Positions 1 through 11,600 of a DNA stretch of 64,000 nt are shown piece by piece. Positions within the stretch are counted from its first letter, which is position 1. Every line of letters begins with the position of its first letter. A program made the translations under genes and the position numbers. The stretch spans positions 124,001 to 188,000 of the forward strand of contig WEDG01001500.1 of the NCBI GenBank assembly GCA_017591395.1. The letters run 5' to 3'. Source of the DNA: Schistocephalus solidus. Its lineage: Eukaryota; Platyhelminthes; Cestoda; Diphyllobothriidea; Diphyllobothriidae. The notes beneath the pieces were generated by a model, which worked only from the letters and a program-made list of their open reading frames with translations, had not been told where the DNA came from and searched no databases.

Positions 1-2960
1 CCAGATTTGTTACCAAAACTTGGGAAGTAAACTTGATTATTCCGGAGACGCTCTGTTACTCTCATTGGTTTAATTTCCAAACTATGCGATGAAAAGGGCC
101 AAGGGTCATTCTGCAAATTTCTGTGGTATTGAACCACTCCTTTGAAAGGAAAATAAGCGGTATAAACCTCGGAATCATTCTGTCATGTAGGGGGCTTTGC
201 TATCGTTATGCTTGATAGCTGGTAACAATAAATGGCTGAAGATATTTTCAAGGTCTTTCCGCTCACGAAAGACTTCTATGTTGGGAAATTAATTCTGAGA
301 ATAGAATGATTTCAGGCCTATTGTTTCCGGTTCTTTGGAACATGACAAATGGGGTTAAAACTTCTATACTCAATAACAACAAGTAAGTCATTCCTGCACG
401 TCCAGTTTGGTACTTACAGGCAGAAAGGTGGAATGTCTTCTGTTAACCAGTATTGTTTGCTGAGTTTTTGTAATCTCTGATGGACTTCATGCCTACGCTG
501 TACTCGCTTGGACAGATAAAATAAACCTTATTCGGGTCAATCCAGTAGTAGAGCACTAACCAATGAATATCTCATTGATCATTCGAAGGCCATTTTTCGG
601 CAGGAATTTGTAGTTAGGGGTTGCTGTACTGAACGTTTCTTCTTATCGTAGTATATTCATTCGTCTGCACGTAAAATTAAATGCCAGAAAGGTGTAATTT
701 GAGCTTCTACATAGCACTGAGGATCGCACCAGCAGGTAACTCCACATGGTATTACATAAAGCAGTGACGGGCTGTCTAGCTCTACCAGCAACTGCGCCCA
801 ATCCCATTGACGGTTGGCAGCGCGGCCCTACTGGTGTATGGGGAGGAGAATAAAAATCAAGGCCAACAGTGGGGAATCCATCCCATCGGAAAATCCGCAT
901 ATTCCTCAACACCATATATCTGTGTCGCTTATATCTACCAAGAGGCGTTAAGTTCATGGTTTGGAATATTGCCAACTGCCAGCAAAACTCAGTACACATG
1001 GGAGTACTTCGAAGGGACTGGAGGTCTAATAGTCAGGCTGTAATCGCTTCTTCTCAACTTGTCTTTTACTGCGCCATTAGTCATTTGGGGATATGAGTCT
1101 GCTGCATTTGGTGGGAACCCAGTCTTCTGTGGCACGCATACATCCAACTGTTTAACTTTTGTCAACCACTGCGCACTTGCCCGTCTACGAGGGACCTGAT
1201 GCGGTCTTACCGTTAGAGAAAAATGCTTAGAGAAGTGAGAGTGCAGTAGATGCTTTGTAAATCAGTCTCATTGTAACTTTATTCGCGCGCACGTCACAGG
1301 TGTTATTACCAATTCATAGGGCACACGATGGATGTCGTTTGAAGCAGCAAGTTCCTTCGCTTAATCCACACCATTTCTTCTATTATTCGTTTCTATTAGG
1401 TGCTCGGGTAGATCCTCTGCTGAACAGGCGGCTTTTCCTTCTCTCTCGAACCGAATTTCAAAACCCACGATGGCACAGTTCCTTCTGCAGGTGTATTTTC
1501 GCACCCTTCCCTCGTTTGAATGTCTGCTATGCCAAAAGGCAAGCATTGTGCCTTTCTGTATGTATAAAAGCTCACAATTAACTGTTATTCAACCAAAAAA
1601 CACCATAGAGTTGTACTAAGCAAATGTGAATAGGCCAGGTCAAAAAAAATAAGCATACAAAATATGAGTGAAGTAAAGCTAAGCACCACAAGAACCAGAA
1701 ATGTTTAAGAAGCTATGGGCCTCGCCAGCAAATTTTCATATGTTCGCATTGCTGGACCTCGAGGTGATTGCTACGTAATATTTGGCAGACTGCTTATCCG
1801 CACTATGAAATTGCACAGAATTAAGTTTAAATGGGTATCCTAAAGCAAAGCCCGGTGGTTTATTTTTTTTTAAACAAGATTTCTGTGCATTTGAAATATG
1901 CAACAACTTATATTATTGCTAAGCTCCAACCCAGTTTTCTGAAGCAGAAAGAGCGAACGAATTCTCTACAAGTACAACGTCAAGGAAAAGAGGTTTACAT
2001 CTTTAAAGCCCAGGCTTTGTTTGAGATTGTCTGAATATGGGTTAAAAGCGTCGGCTACAGCTTCCTCACTTTTGTTTTTGCTCTTTTAAAATGTAGGGCC
2101 TTGGCGCTCTTTGTTTCTGTAGTTCTTAGTAGTTGGCAATCGGGTACTAAGGCAGAGCTCAGACGTGTCCTATAAGTAAGTAACTCGACTATCTCACGGA
2201 ATAGTAATTTGATTAGTCAATTTAATTAACTCGCATTGAATTGATTTTAATATTACGATACAAACCCGCATTTTACATGACGGATAAGATGGGTCCTGCA
2301 TCTTTCATTCATAGAGTTTCTGAAAACACTTTTAAAAGGATATTAAAGATTAAGTACACATTACCCCCTTTTTTTGTATCTAAGCCTTAACTTTATGCAG
2401 AATTTTTAAGGTAGATTCGAGGCTTCCATTACGCCCACGTCTTATTAGTAAGAATGTCGAAATTGTATCAATGAAGAAACAGCCACTTAGTACATGCTGA
2501 GAAGTGTAAAATCGTTATATTCTTCAATCGTACTCTGGATATCGCAGTAATCAAGGCATTAGGGACTATAAAATACATAAAGTGTGAAAACTCCTAAACG
2601 CAGCTCAAAGTAATTTTTTATTCAAGATAATTCCATAGCCTAATATTTCACATGAAAGCAAGTGTTTTTCCATCCTGGGCATTTTCCTTAACACGTTCAA
2701 TTTTTCTCCGGTCAGGATTATTTCTTTAATGACGCATCCGGCATCTGTTTTTCTATTACACTCAAGTCCTAGCTTTCACTAATTTGAAAGCAAATAAACT
2801 AATGCACCCGTTTTAACATGCCTCGAAGGTCCACCTTCGACAGCGACCAACCAAGAATACCACGTTCATGTACGTTTTACGGTTAAAACAACTTGCTCTT
2901 CCCTCAAGCGGCTGCATCAATAATTTAGAGCAGAACGTGCATCCCATATGTATATATGGC
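1..2960. other. No recognisable gene; AT-rich single-copy-looking DNA
   Basis: Open frames here are at most 118 codons and I recognise none. They lack domain motifs and convincing splice contexts. Only small low-complexity spots are seen, such as a TA run near 2970-2985. I see no repeat shared with the rest of the window. Confidence 0.5.
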
Positions 2961-3104
2961 TGCATAAATATATATATATATATGATAGTTTGGGGCTCAC
3001 TGATCTGCTTAAGGAACATTTATGTTCCGTTGTGCCCTGGAGCTCAGACTAGAGCTCTCGCAGGCGGTCGCATAGTGACGTGTAGCATATGATGACGAAT
3101 CGCA

Positions 3105-3208
3105 GGTGTGCCACACTTGGGATTGGGTATGACTGGCTGATGACGGCTAATAAGCCAGAAATGGCAATTCCGGTCCCCCTTGTCTTTGTCGGTTCCATTT
3201 CATCATAT
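3105..3208 (+). mobile_element. SINE tail fragment (tRNA-derived SINE family)
   Basis: The segment carries the family signature GGGTATGACTGGCTGATGAC, then AAGCCAGAAATGGC and CCCTTGTCTTTG. The same tail occurs at 48562-48637, at 48880-48961 and on the minus strand near 53400-53500. The copies near 48.8 and 53.5 kb have a tRNA-like head upstream; here the head is not recognisable. It ends next to a TA microsatellite at about 3206-3229, as SINE 3' ends often do. Class assignment is inferred from the other copies. Confidence 0.6.
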
Positions 3209-3229
3209 ATATATATATATATATATATA
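3206..3229. repeat. (TA)n microsatellite
   Basis: A run of alternating T and A directly follows the SINE tail. Shorter TA runs occur near 2970 and at about 40165-40184. Confidence 0.9.
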
Positions 3230-3324
3230 GTGAACTACAGGCAAACCAAGATATTCAATGTAAAAAGACGACATTTTTGGGAAAAAAAACGTCAATGTGT
3301 AAATTTTCGAGACTGATCCACAGG

Positions 3325-4175
3325 TTGTCAGCAGACTACGGGGTGTGTAAAGGATTAATTGATTAATTAACTTTGTTTAACAAAGGATTCTACGGTAAGC
3401 GAAATCCAAACTAATACACGTTGCGTGCATTTGGTCATCCTGTCATGATTGGTTCTGCGCGTTTGAATTTTTCCTAAACGATTTTGTAGGTGGCATCCAA
3501 ATCGATATGCCGGTTGAAGCTTGCCTCATCTGAATGCATTGTTTCCAGGAATTCGCGGCCTTTTCTGGTTCGGCAGGTGCCGACAATCCGTGTTTTTTCT
3601 CTTGCAGATAAAGTTATGCCCTGTTTCCATTGTATGCATATCCACTTTGGAAAAATGGTCTCGTCTTCTAACCGCTAACTGATGTTCGTGTAGGTGGGTT
3701 GAAACAGATTTCCCAGTTTGCCCACAATAAACGGCATTACAACTGGATCATGGGATTTTGTAGACAACACCTGTTTTATCAAGGTACCTAACCCGGTCCT
3801 TAGGGTGTATACAAGCTGTGAGCGTAAAGTAGATGTAGGGTTGTGTGCTTCTTATACCTGGAGTTTTCTCAGCCGTCTTTTGAAAATCTCTGATACATTT
3901 TTCACAAATGGGAGAGTTCTCCGGGTCATTGTTTTCGGTGCCTGTGTGGCCGTGTCATTTGAAATACCTTTCTCTTTGGATTCTTGCCGCTTCAGGCATC
4001 GATGCACGAAGACACGCGGGTATCCGTTTTTAGTGAACAGGTTAAAGTGGTATTTAATTTCTGCAAGATAACGTTCTTCATCAGTGCAGTGTGTTTTGGC
4101 TCGATTTAAGAGACTGTAGAGCAGAACTCGTTTGATGATAGACAGGATGATTACTCTCAAAATGTAGGATGACCT
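3325..4175 (+). repeat. Inverted-repeat arm 1 (PLE 3' half)
   Basis: This arm is the reverse complement of 4645-5490 at high identity. It runs from GACTACGGGGTGTG near 3334 to ATTTTGAGAGTAATCATCC near 4150. The two truncated 5' parts and a short spacer lie between the arms. Confidence 0.85.
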
Positions 4176-4430
4176 CAGAATATGTTTCTTTGTCCATCAG
4201 CTTCCCTTTCGAACGTGAATTCAATTCCTTGAAATGTAATGTTTCGATTTTAGTGGAGCGGGTATAAGAGTTCATTCTTGATGATGAAAAATGTATCATT
4301 TACGTATTGCAGCCACAGTTTTGGTTTAAAATTATGGGTAGCTATCGATTCTTATTTCTGCATTACAGCTTCTGCCAGGAAGCCGGACAGAGGCAACCCC
4401 ACAGGGGCCCCTTTATGTTGTTGACAGAAT
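3325..4430 (-). pseudogene. Penelope-like element copy 1 (RT plus GIY-YIG), decayed
   Basis: Read on the minus strand from about 4430 downwards, this encodes Penelope-type reverse transcriptase. A palm segment resembling GLPxSGFLAEAVMQ is followed by LQYVNDTFFII, the YVDD catalytic box with the first Asp changed to Asn. Next come the C-terminal RT region (HFESNHPVYHQ, FNLFTKNGYPR) and the segment corresponding to the GIY-YIG nuclease. The frame is broken by many stops and shifts, and about 80 bp around the LPFLDV box are missing relative to copy 2. Known PLE proteins combine an RT with a C-terminal GIY-YIG nuclease in one long ORF, so this is a 5'-truncated dead copy. Plus-strand frames over it are antisense shadows. 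Confidence 0.85.
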
Positions 4431-4499
4431 TGGCCGGAGAAGTGAAAGTTGGTTTCTAAACTAAGGCTTACGTCACTGCTCTACCTTCCAATGCTTTTC

Positions 4500-5490
4500 T
4501 CCAACACTTAGACCTTTGTCCAGAAACCAACTTTTCCTTCCTCCTGGACAGCTCCCATTTCTGGATGTCCTCGTACATCGGAAAACTGATAGATCACTCC
4601 ACAATTCAGTTTACCGCAAATAAAAATATTCGAACGTCATCCTACACTTTGAGAGTAATCATCCTGTCTATCACCAAAGGAGTGCTGTCTACAGTCTCTT
4701 AAATCTAGCCAAAATACACTGCGCTGATGAAGAAAGTTATCGGGCAGAAATAAAAAACCACTTTAACCTGTTCACTAAAAACGGATACCCGCGTGACTTT
4801 GTGCATCGAAGCCTGAAGTGGCAAGAATCCAAAGAGAAAGATAGTTTCAAATGACACGGCCACCCAGGCACCCGAAACAATGACCTGGAGAACTCTCCCA
4901 TTCGTGAAAAATGTATCAGAGATTTTCAAAAGATGGCTGAGAAAACTCCAGGTATAAGAAGCACACAACCCTACATCTACTTTACGCTCACAGCTTGTAT
5001 ACACCCTAAGGACCGGGTTAGGTACCTTGATAAAACAGGTGTTGTCTACAAAATCCCATGATCCAGTTGTAATGCCGTTTATTGTGGGCAAACTGGGAAA
5101 TCTGTTTCAACCCACCTACACGAACATCAGTTAGCGGTTAGAAGACGAGACCATTTTTCCAAAGTGGATATGCATACAATGGAAACAGGGCATAACTTTA
5201 TCTGCAAGAGAGAAAACACGGATTGTCGGCTCCTGCCGAACCAGAAAAGGCCGCGAATTCCTGGAAACAATGCATTCAGATGAGGCAAGCTTCAACCGGC
5301 ATATCGATTCGGATGTCACCTACAAAATCGTTTAGGAAAAATTCAAACGCGCAGAACCAATCATGACAGGATGACCAAATGCATGCAACGTGTATTCGTT
5401 TGGATTTCGCCCAACCGCAGAATCCTTTGTTAAACACAATTAATCAATTTTTCTTGTACACACCCCGTATTCGGACGACAACCTAAGGGC
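4500..5490 (+). pseudogene. Penelope-like element copy 2 (RT C-terminus plus GIY-YIG), inverted to copy 1
   Basis: The plus strand shows QLPFLDVLVHRKTD near 4549-4590, then HFESNHPVYHQ, FNLFTKNGYPRDFVHR and a GIY-YIG nuclease start. The start is VVYKIP-stop-SSCNAVYCGQTGK near 5039-5100, where YIG has become YCG. A downstream HEHQLAVRRRDHF segment fits the nuclease helix. The upstream RT palm with the YVDD box is absent, so the copy is 5'-truncated. It has an in-frame stop just before SSCNAVY and a frameshift near 4850. It is the mirror image of copy 1, with 5' ends facing each other and 3' ends outward. Confidence 0.85.
4645..5490 (-). repeat. Inverted-repeat arm 2 (PLE 3' half)
   Basis: This is the reverse complement of arm 1. 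The outer boundary lies where the shared ACGGGGTGTG motif (5460-5475) and the following GTTGTC end. Beyond this the flanks differ. Confidence 0.85.
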
Positions 5491-5499
5491 CAGTCTGGA

Positions 5500-8400
5500 T
5501 AATTGACGCATTAAAGTGGCTATTTTCCCAAAGAATTACGTCTTTTCTTATAGATATATGTTTTTTTATTTTAAATATTTATCAAAAACAACTTCTCGAC
5601 ACCCTTCTGTCTGGTTCGCAAAATTTTAAAACGTCCGTGCGCCTTACATCCACTTGCCTTCTTTCTCTCTCTCCGCTCTAGCAAACGTCTTGTGTATCCA
5701 CCACAGAAACAAATATTACTTAATTAACGTCTTTTCTTTCAGGGAACCTGGGAAAGCACATAAATACAATCAAATTTAACAGCAAAAATGCGGATGAAGT
5801 TTGTTCTTCTTACTTATGTCTTTTTTAAATCGTAGCGTTGACTTATAGATAATACTTCAGTGGATGGATAATTTATGCTTTTTAATTACTTACCATCTCA
5901 TTAATTATTGGGACTTCTAGTGCACCGTTTGATCTCCTGATAGAATACTTTTGTTGATACATTTGGAACGCTGATCCGCAAAACTCAATAGAGTACGTTC
6001 TCAAATCACTAGATATTTTATAATTGCATTCATGGTTATAGGAATTAGCTTTAGCAAAAATGCAGACTGGGAAACAAATAAAAAACATATTTCTAAACCG
6101 TTTCAAAACCCTTATGCTCGCGTCCATTAAAGGAAAACTCGAGGGAGACGTCGAATAATAATAATAATAAATCGGTTTAGCAAATTATTTTGTCTGCATC
6201 TTTTTGTAGAATGTTCTTGGATTTATCAAACCTCTATAAAACTTATAAGAGAATTCAAATATATTAATTCTTAATATTTCCTGCGTTCGAATTGCATATT
6301 TATTTGGAAAAACATCAAATAAAAAAGGAATTTGCTTTTTTCCAGGAATTATTATGGGTGATATTCTTAGAAGGTAAGTTTTGCAGCCCTACATAAGTAA
6401 TTTTGCGTTTTAAAAAGTAAAAGATAATTGTACTCGACGTTCTGTTTTTTTTGGCGTATACCATAGGCGTCAATCTTAAACTATGTAATGCTGACTTTCG
6501 GTAATCTCTATTTGGCGTTAACTTCTCAATCTACAAACGGAGTTTGCAGCTAGTTTCTAATTAAATGCTATGCTGTTTATGATTTTTTAATTCTAAACTG
6601 ACTTTTACAAAAATTTGAAATGTCAGTGCCACTTCATAAAAAAGCCCAGTCTTTAGGTAGATTTTGTTAGCTAACCACCCTTAGCAATTTTATACTGCTT
6701 AATTCATAAAATAATGCAAATTTTACTAAACGGCTGCAAGGTTGTTAAGAGAATCGCGCAAAAATATCGCCATTGGCAGAGGAAAGAATATCCATTGGTT
6801 TTAAATTGCTGATAAAATACTTAAACTGATGTAGATGTGTGCTACTGAAACTGAAACATATTAACGAAAAGGACAAAAACGACCGGATTTCTAAAACAGA
6901 ATCATTCATGATTCATCCTGCATACAACTTTCGCCACACAAAGGTATTATCTGCTTCCTAAACTAGGTATTCAAAATACCTTTCCGCTTGATCCTGTCGT
7001 AGCTTCAAGGCGCCCGTTTAACAAGACCAGCAATTTGGCCGGTGAAAAGGTAATAAATTTTAACCTACATGTAGAGCAGTCAAAAAACGCTACTTATCCT
7101 TAAATAAAATTGCAATCAGGATACTTGAAAATGATCAGTAAAGTTCATAAAACCAATCCATTACGGAATAAAAGGAATACAGACTTTAAATTGTTCAGAC
7201 ATGCAATATGGTAAAATAAACGAACAAATTTAGATGCATTTTATTAACAAATCTGCAGCACGTTCGTACAAACCAGGCACGTTTTGCATTTGATTGTCTG
7301 GACGCATCCAGAATTAATCCTTTTATCTATTCAAAGATGGGTGCTACCGACAAAAACTTGATATAAGACCAGTCAATAAGTTTAATTAGCCTAAAAAGTA
7401 TCAACCATCATCGTCCCAGGTTTCGTCGCTAAGGAAACGTGTTTACTATGGGAGCAAGCTCCGGAGCGTGGTTTTGCTTACGTTTGCAGGATACGCTATG
7501 GTGGATACGGCCTTGCTCCGGTTTAGTACATGCTTCAAAATTTTCATAACTGATGAAATATGCTGAATGAATATTCTGAGACCCGCTTTCTTTTTTTGAG
7601 CATCTTAGTGAAAATTACAAAAAGAAACTTGAATTTAAAGGAACTTGCATGAAAAGTTCCTTTCACTAAGTTGAAAGAAAATGAATGGAGACTGCCAATA
7701 GAAGTTCAAAAATATCAAATACTTTGACGTGTTCATGTTCTCTAACACATATTTTGAGAACATTAGGCAGTTATAAGCGAGCTTCGAGTTATTCTAAAAT
7801 TCGTACTTAAATTAATTAGCATCACTCAAACTGTCGTATCTCTTCGAGAATCTGGACATAATTTTGACTTCAAGTGTTAGTTTAATTCGTACTTGATAGG
7901 TCTTGTCCATCAGATCGAACTTTATTTCCATATTTGATATTTTGCCTATGTAAGACGAGTATATTCAAATAAGTATTTACACTAGTTTGGCTTTGGGGCC
8001 CTTATATCATAATTTACTAAAAATCAACCATGGAAACAAAATAAAATGGAGCCGTAGCTAATTCTTCAAAAGAATTTCTAATAACTTTTTTGACATATAT
8101 TTTCCTCAGACATTTAAATACTATTTTTTAACCCGTGTCACGAGAGAAGGTTTAATTTAACCTGAAAACTGATAAACCAAGGTAAATCAGAATCGAAATC
8201 CAGTAATTTTATGTGCATTTAGGCAAATCACTTATCCTTTGAACCTCCTCGGTCTTTTCTTGGTTTTAATATGCCTTTTAAACAGACTAAATAAATATAC
8301 CACAGCAGACTTCTGAACTCCACTAATACCATGTAGGCATATGTGAGGCATATGGCGTTTAGGTCCTGGGCGCAGTTGTAGACACTGAAAGAACACGCAA

Positions 8401-9980
8401 CTGAATTTTTTGCTCGGCATCAACAGCATAACGTTCAGTATAACTTAGAATCCGTCCATATGTTACACCAACTTCCTTTGGGTTCAGAGGGTAACGGTGG
8501 AAAAAAATAATTGAAAATTTGCATTTAGATTTAAAATTAAAATCGGAATCAGTGGGGAGTACTTGAAACTCTTCAACTGAGTGTTCTGTATACGGTACTG
8601 AGGAGTCTCCGACAGCAACTTAATTACCTATTTTTCATTCACGTTTGTTGTCTACGTCGAAGCTCAAAAACTGAACATATTTTAACTGAGTCTTCCAGCA
8701 AGAAAAAAAACAAATTAACTGAGATATTAACAGTAATACACGGTAAGATTTCCTACGTTATTCAATTCTACTTTGAAAATCAATATCGGACAAATCAATA
8801 AGTTAGTAGTGTATACTTTCTCGATGTATTTGTAATATTTTCGTAAACCATTTTATTTTCTAGAAGTTGAACATCAGAACTTTACTGCCATACCAACTGT
8901 TTCTTTATGCCTTTCATCTTCAAGTGCATTTTTGATGGAAAATTTAACTTCAACTGTAAAACAAACATCACAAAGATTCATTCACAGTCGGTAGCATTTG
9001 TTGTGTTTTCAACGGCTCCTTAGGTTACCAACAGACTTTTGGCCTTGAGATGCATGCAACCTATTAGAACATATGTGGGCAAAGTTTTACATATTTAAAG
9101 CAGTATTACCAAACCTGTAAAGATAAAACCCCACTTACGATTATGCGGCTGTACGGGAGATTTGCAGAAGAAACATTTCCAATTCAAACACACCCTTTTT
9201 CCAAGCCCCAAATTATATGAAGATGATTTCTTACAAAGTGAGTGCATTCAATCGACGCGTACTGCATACGCACTAGGAAACATAGTTCAGTTTAGGTAAT
9301 TATAATGACTAGGAATGGCACACCAGGTCACCGGGGAGTTTTCGGAGTGTTGTTTACCGAAATAGTCAAGATGTTACTTTACTGTAGGTCAGGCCACCAC
9401 TGTAAGGCAATTTACTTCATGTTATTTTTCATACCAATTCGTCTTACAATCTTCAGTTTGAAAACACACCTTGAGAGTTCCATCAATCTCCCCAAGTCTT
9501 GGCGAATTTTGCTGTCTGCCAGAAAACAACAAATACCGGAAGGGTATGCTATTTTGACAAGCAGCACTGCAAACACAGTTGCGGCCGTATAATATGCAGT
9601 CGAATTCGCATGGATTGCAGCCCAGCGAATATGAAAATGAAGGGGTACAAGCATTTTGGGAGATTTTCCTCTCCTTTGGGTGTTTTCGAATTTTCTTTGA
9701 CAATAACCTAGATCAAGGGCACAAAACTGCCGAGGGAGAGACATGAAAATGGAACAGGAAACCCTTCATAATTTCACCGACATCAGTAATGTTTCATAGG
9801 CCACAGATCGCAGGTAAGGCCGATCAGAATGCGTATCGGATAGCAGCCGGATGCAACGAACCGCTGCCGCTCATACGACTCGGCAATTCATTGTCGCCCA
9901 CGCAGTTGCCCGCATTTATTTCCTAGACTGTCCGACCAACGGCAAACGGTGTGTCATTTGTGCCAGAAGATGTTTAGACA
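5500..9980. other. AT-rich stretch without recognisable gene
   Basis: Open frames stay below about 110 codons and show no family motif. A short AAT microsatellite lies at about 6155-6173. Frames near 9305-9744 overlap on both strands and look incidental. This is probably old decayed repeat or intergenic DNA, though I cannot name any element in it. Confidence 0.45.
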
Positions 9981-9984
9981 GTGC

Positions 9985-10170
9985 CGTATGCAACTCCAAT
10001 GGCAGTCAGCGATTTGACTTCGAATATATGAAGTATCTTGGCGAGTCGATAGTACAAAAGATCAAGAAATAAATAGACTTTGGACATTGGCCGCCTAAGC
10101 AATAAATCGAAAAATTGACGTGCCGCAACTTGGCGACGTCGTGCGTCACCATTTATCCAAAACGGGAACC
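9985..10170 (+). pseudogene. Penelope-like element C-terminal scrap
   Basis: The plus strand reads GSQRFDFEYMKYLGESIV (about 10000-10050) and then, after a frame change, INRKIDVPQLGDVV (about 10100-10145). Penelope proteins end with a segment of the form HxFDFExxxILG followed by SINRxxDLPxxYxxLR, and this order and spacing match. The nuclease core upstream is not convincing, so only the extreme C-terminus is called. About 85 bp downstream lies CTGATGATG-type sequence resembling that at the 15 kb foldback. Confidence 0.5.
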
Positions 10171-10250
10171 GCAAAAAGTCGTCTGAGGTCACATCTGAAA
10201 TTAGACTGCACTAGTTACGTAAGGCCTGCACTTTGAATGTCATTGTATCG

Positions 10251-10284
10251 CTGATGATGAACTAATGTGCTAGAGTGACCTGTC
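10251..10284 (+). other. Degenerate relative of the hammerhead-core-like motif
   Basis: CTGATGATGAACTAATGTGC continuing into CTAGAGTGACC aligns over about 33 bases with the minus-strand motif at 14951-14980 (CTGATGATGTCCTCCTGCAC...). The closing GAAA is lost. Its position just 3' of a PLE C-terminus fits the known habit of Penelope-like terminal repeats carrying hammerhead ribozymes. Confidence 0.3.
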
Positions 10285-10554
10285 AAATAAAGCTAAGTTT
10301 TCTGGGAGTTTGCTTAATTGTTTCTTGAAAAATGAGGGTCTAAATTGCTCATGGCGGGGCTAACTGAAAATGAGAATTATTTTCAATAGGCAAGTGCGCT
10401 TGCAGTGCTGCTCTCTCGTACTTCATACTTTTACGAGACACTCTTGTTGCTTAGTTGGCTGAGTAGCATTCGTGAGAAATAATCCCAGTGGACAGGATGA
10501 TTGTTTTAGTTAACACCCTTCCAGTGCTATCAGAAATTTTATTATGACAATCTT

Positions 10555-11225
10555 TAAGGAGAAATGTGCCAACCTCAAATTCTGTTTCGTGTTAAAGAAA
10601 ACAGCGTCAGAAACAGTTGCAATCCTGCGGAAAGCATATGGAAAAGAAGCTCAAAATCAGACGAGAACTCACGAGTGGTTTGCCCGTTAATGAATGGCAA
10701 TTGAAGATGAATGCCATTCGGGTCGCTTCTCAACGTCCAGGACAGGCGAAAAGGTTCAAAAAGTGCGCGACGCCATAACGTTTTCTCATCACAGAACAAT
10801 TGATCAATTGGAGGAAATAAGTAAAATGTTCTGCAGTTCTTGCTCAGGAAATCCTAACTGAAGTTTTGAGCATGAGACGCATCACAGCAAAATGTTTCAC
10901 GACTGCTTTTCGATGACCATAGGGAGAACCCTCTGAGTGTGTGCCAGGAATTTAAACAACCAACACGCTTACACAGGCTGGCCAGCTTTTGGTAACAAAA
11001 ATGGCATGACAACGATTTCTTACCCCTTTACTCGCAGCTTCTTTTGGTACCCAGAGTGAAGTAAGCCATAAAGGGAAAGCGTTTTCCTAACGTAGAAGAG
11101 TTTAAGAAAAATCTTCTTGAGCGCTTAACAGCACTAGTTAAAATGAATAGATAAATGTTTCGAACAGTGAAAAACCGATGGGAAATTGTATATCATCTAA
11201 TGAACTGTAACTTTAAGGGGTTGAA
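10555..11225 (+). pseudogene. Mariner-like transposase pseudogene
   Basis: The plus strand begins with KFCFVLKKTASETVAILRKA (about 10575-10635), then THEWFAR and IEDECHSGRFSTSRTGEKVQ. These match the mariner N-terminal helix-turn-helix and the SGRPSTS linker. The C-terminal end is recognisable near 11055-11220 as AIKGKRFPNVEEFKKNLLERLTAL and an FxxxxxRWE-like segment. The central catalytic part (the two Asp boxes) is largely missing and stops occur throughout. Intact mariner transposases are about 340-350 residues; this copy spans about 670 bp. I could not identify terminal inverted repeats. Confidence 0.8.
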
Positions 11226-11334
11226 TGTTTTTAAGATGGTATCTTAAATTTTTTTTAAATACATAAATACTTTGTCTTTTGGGCTCCTCGTTGTATATGA
11301 CCCACTCTCCTGAGAGGAAACGTGAAAGGAAAAT

Positions 11335-11600
11335 CTTCGCACTCCCTCACGTAATACAGGTGGCCTTGTGGGAAACCTCAAAAGAGTGAATATTCTCAAC
11401 GCTAACCCTTACTTAAGCATTATGTGTTACCCTAAAGTCAACCCTACCCTCAAACAAACCTTCGACCTGATCCTAGCCTTACCTTGAGATAAATCTTATC
11501 TCTCCCAAATCCTGACCGTAGCCTTAATTTTCCTGGGCCATAGCACAAAACCACCTGTGTTGCTTGCAGTTCCTGTTCACATATCCTGTCGAGGTGTCAT
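11335..11600 (-). mobile_element. Short element with CCCTAA-like core (degenerate)
   Basis: CGTAATACAGGTGGCCTTGTG at the left and CATAGCACAAAACCACCTGTG at the right are inverted relatives of each other. Between them are many CCCTAA/CCCTTA/ACCCTA units. The right edge (CAGTTCCTGTTCACATATCCTGT) resembles the terminal repeat of the elements at 30080, 32114 and 38265. I place it in the same broad family, with low certainty on its ends. Confidence 0.5.

Noticed and set aside
3490..4071. Plus-strand frames of 62 and 117 codons, duplicated on the minus strand at 4705-5319
   Set aside because: They are antisense shadows of the two PLE copies; the minus strand of copy 1 and the plus strand of copy 2 carry the RT/GIY-YIG signature.
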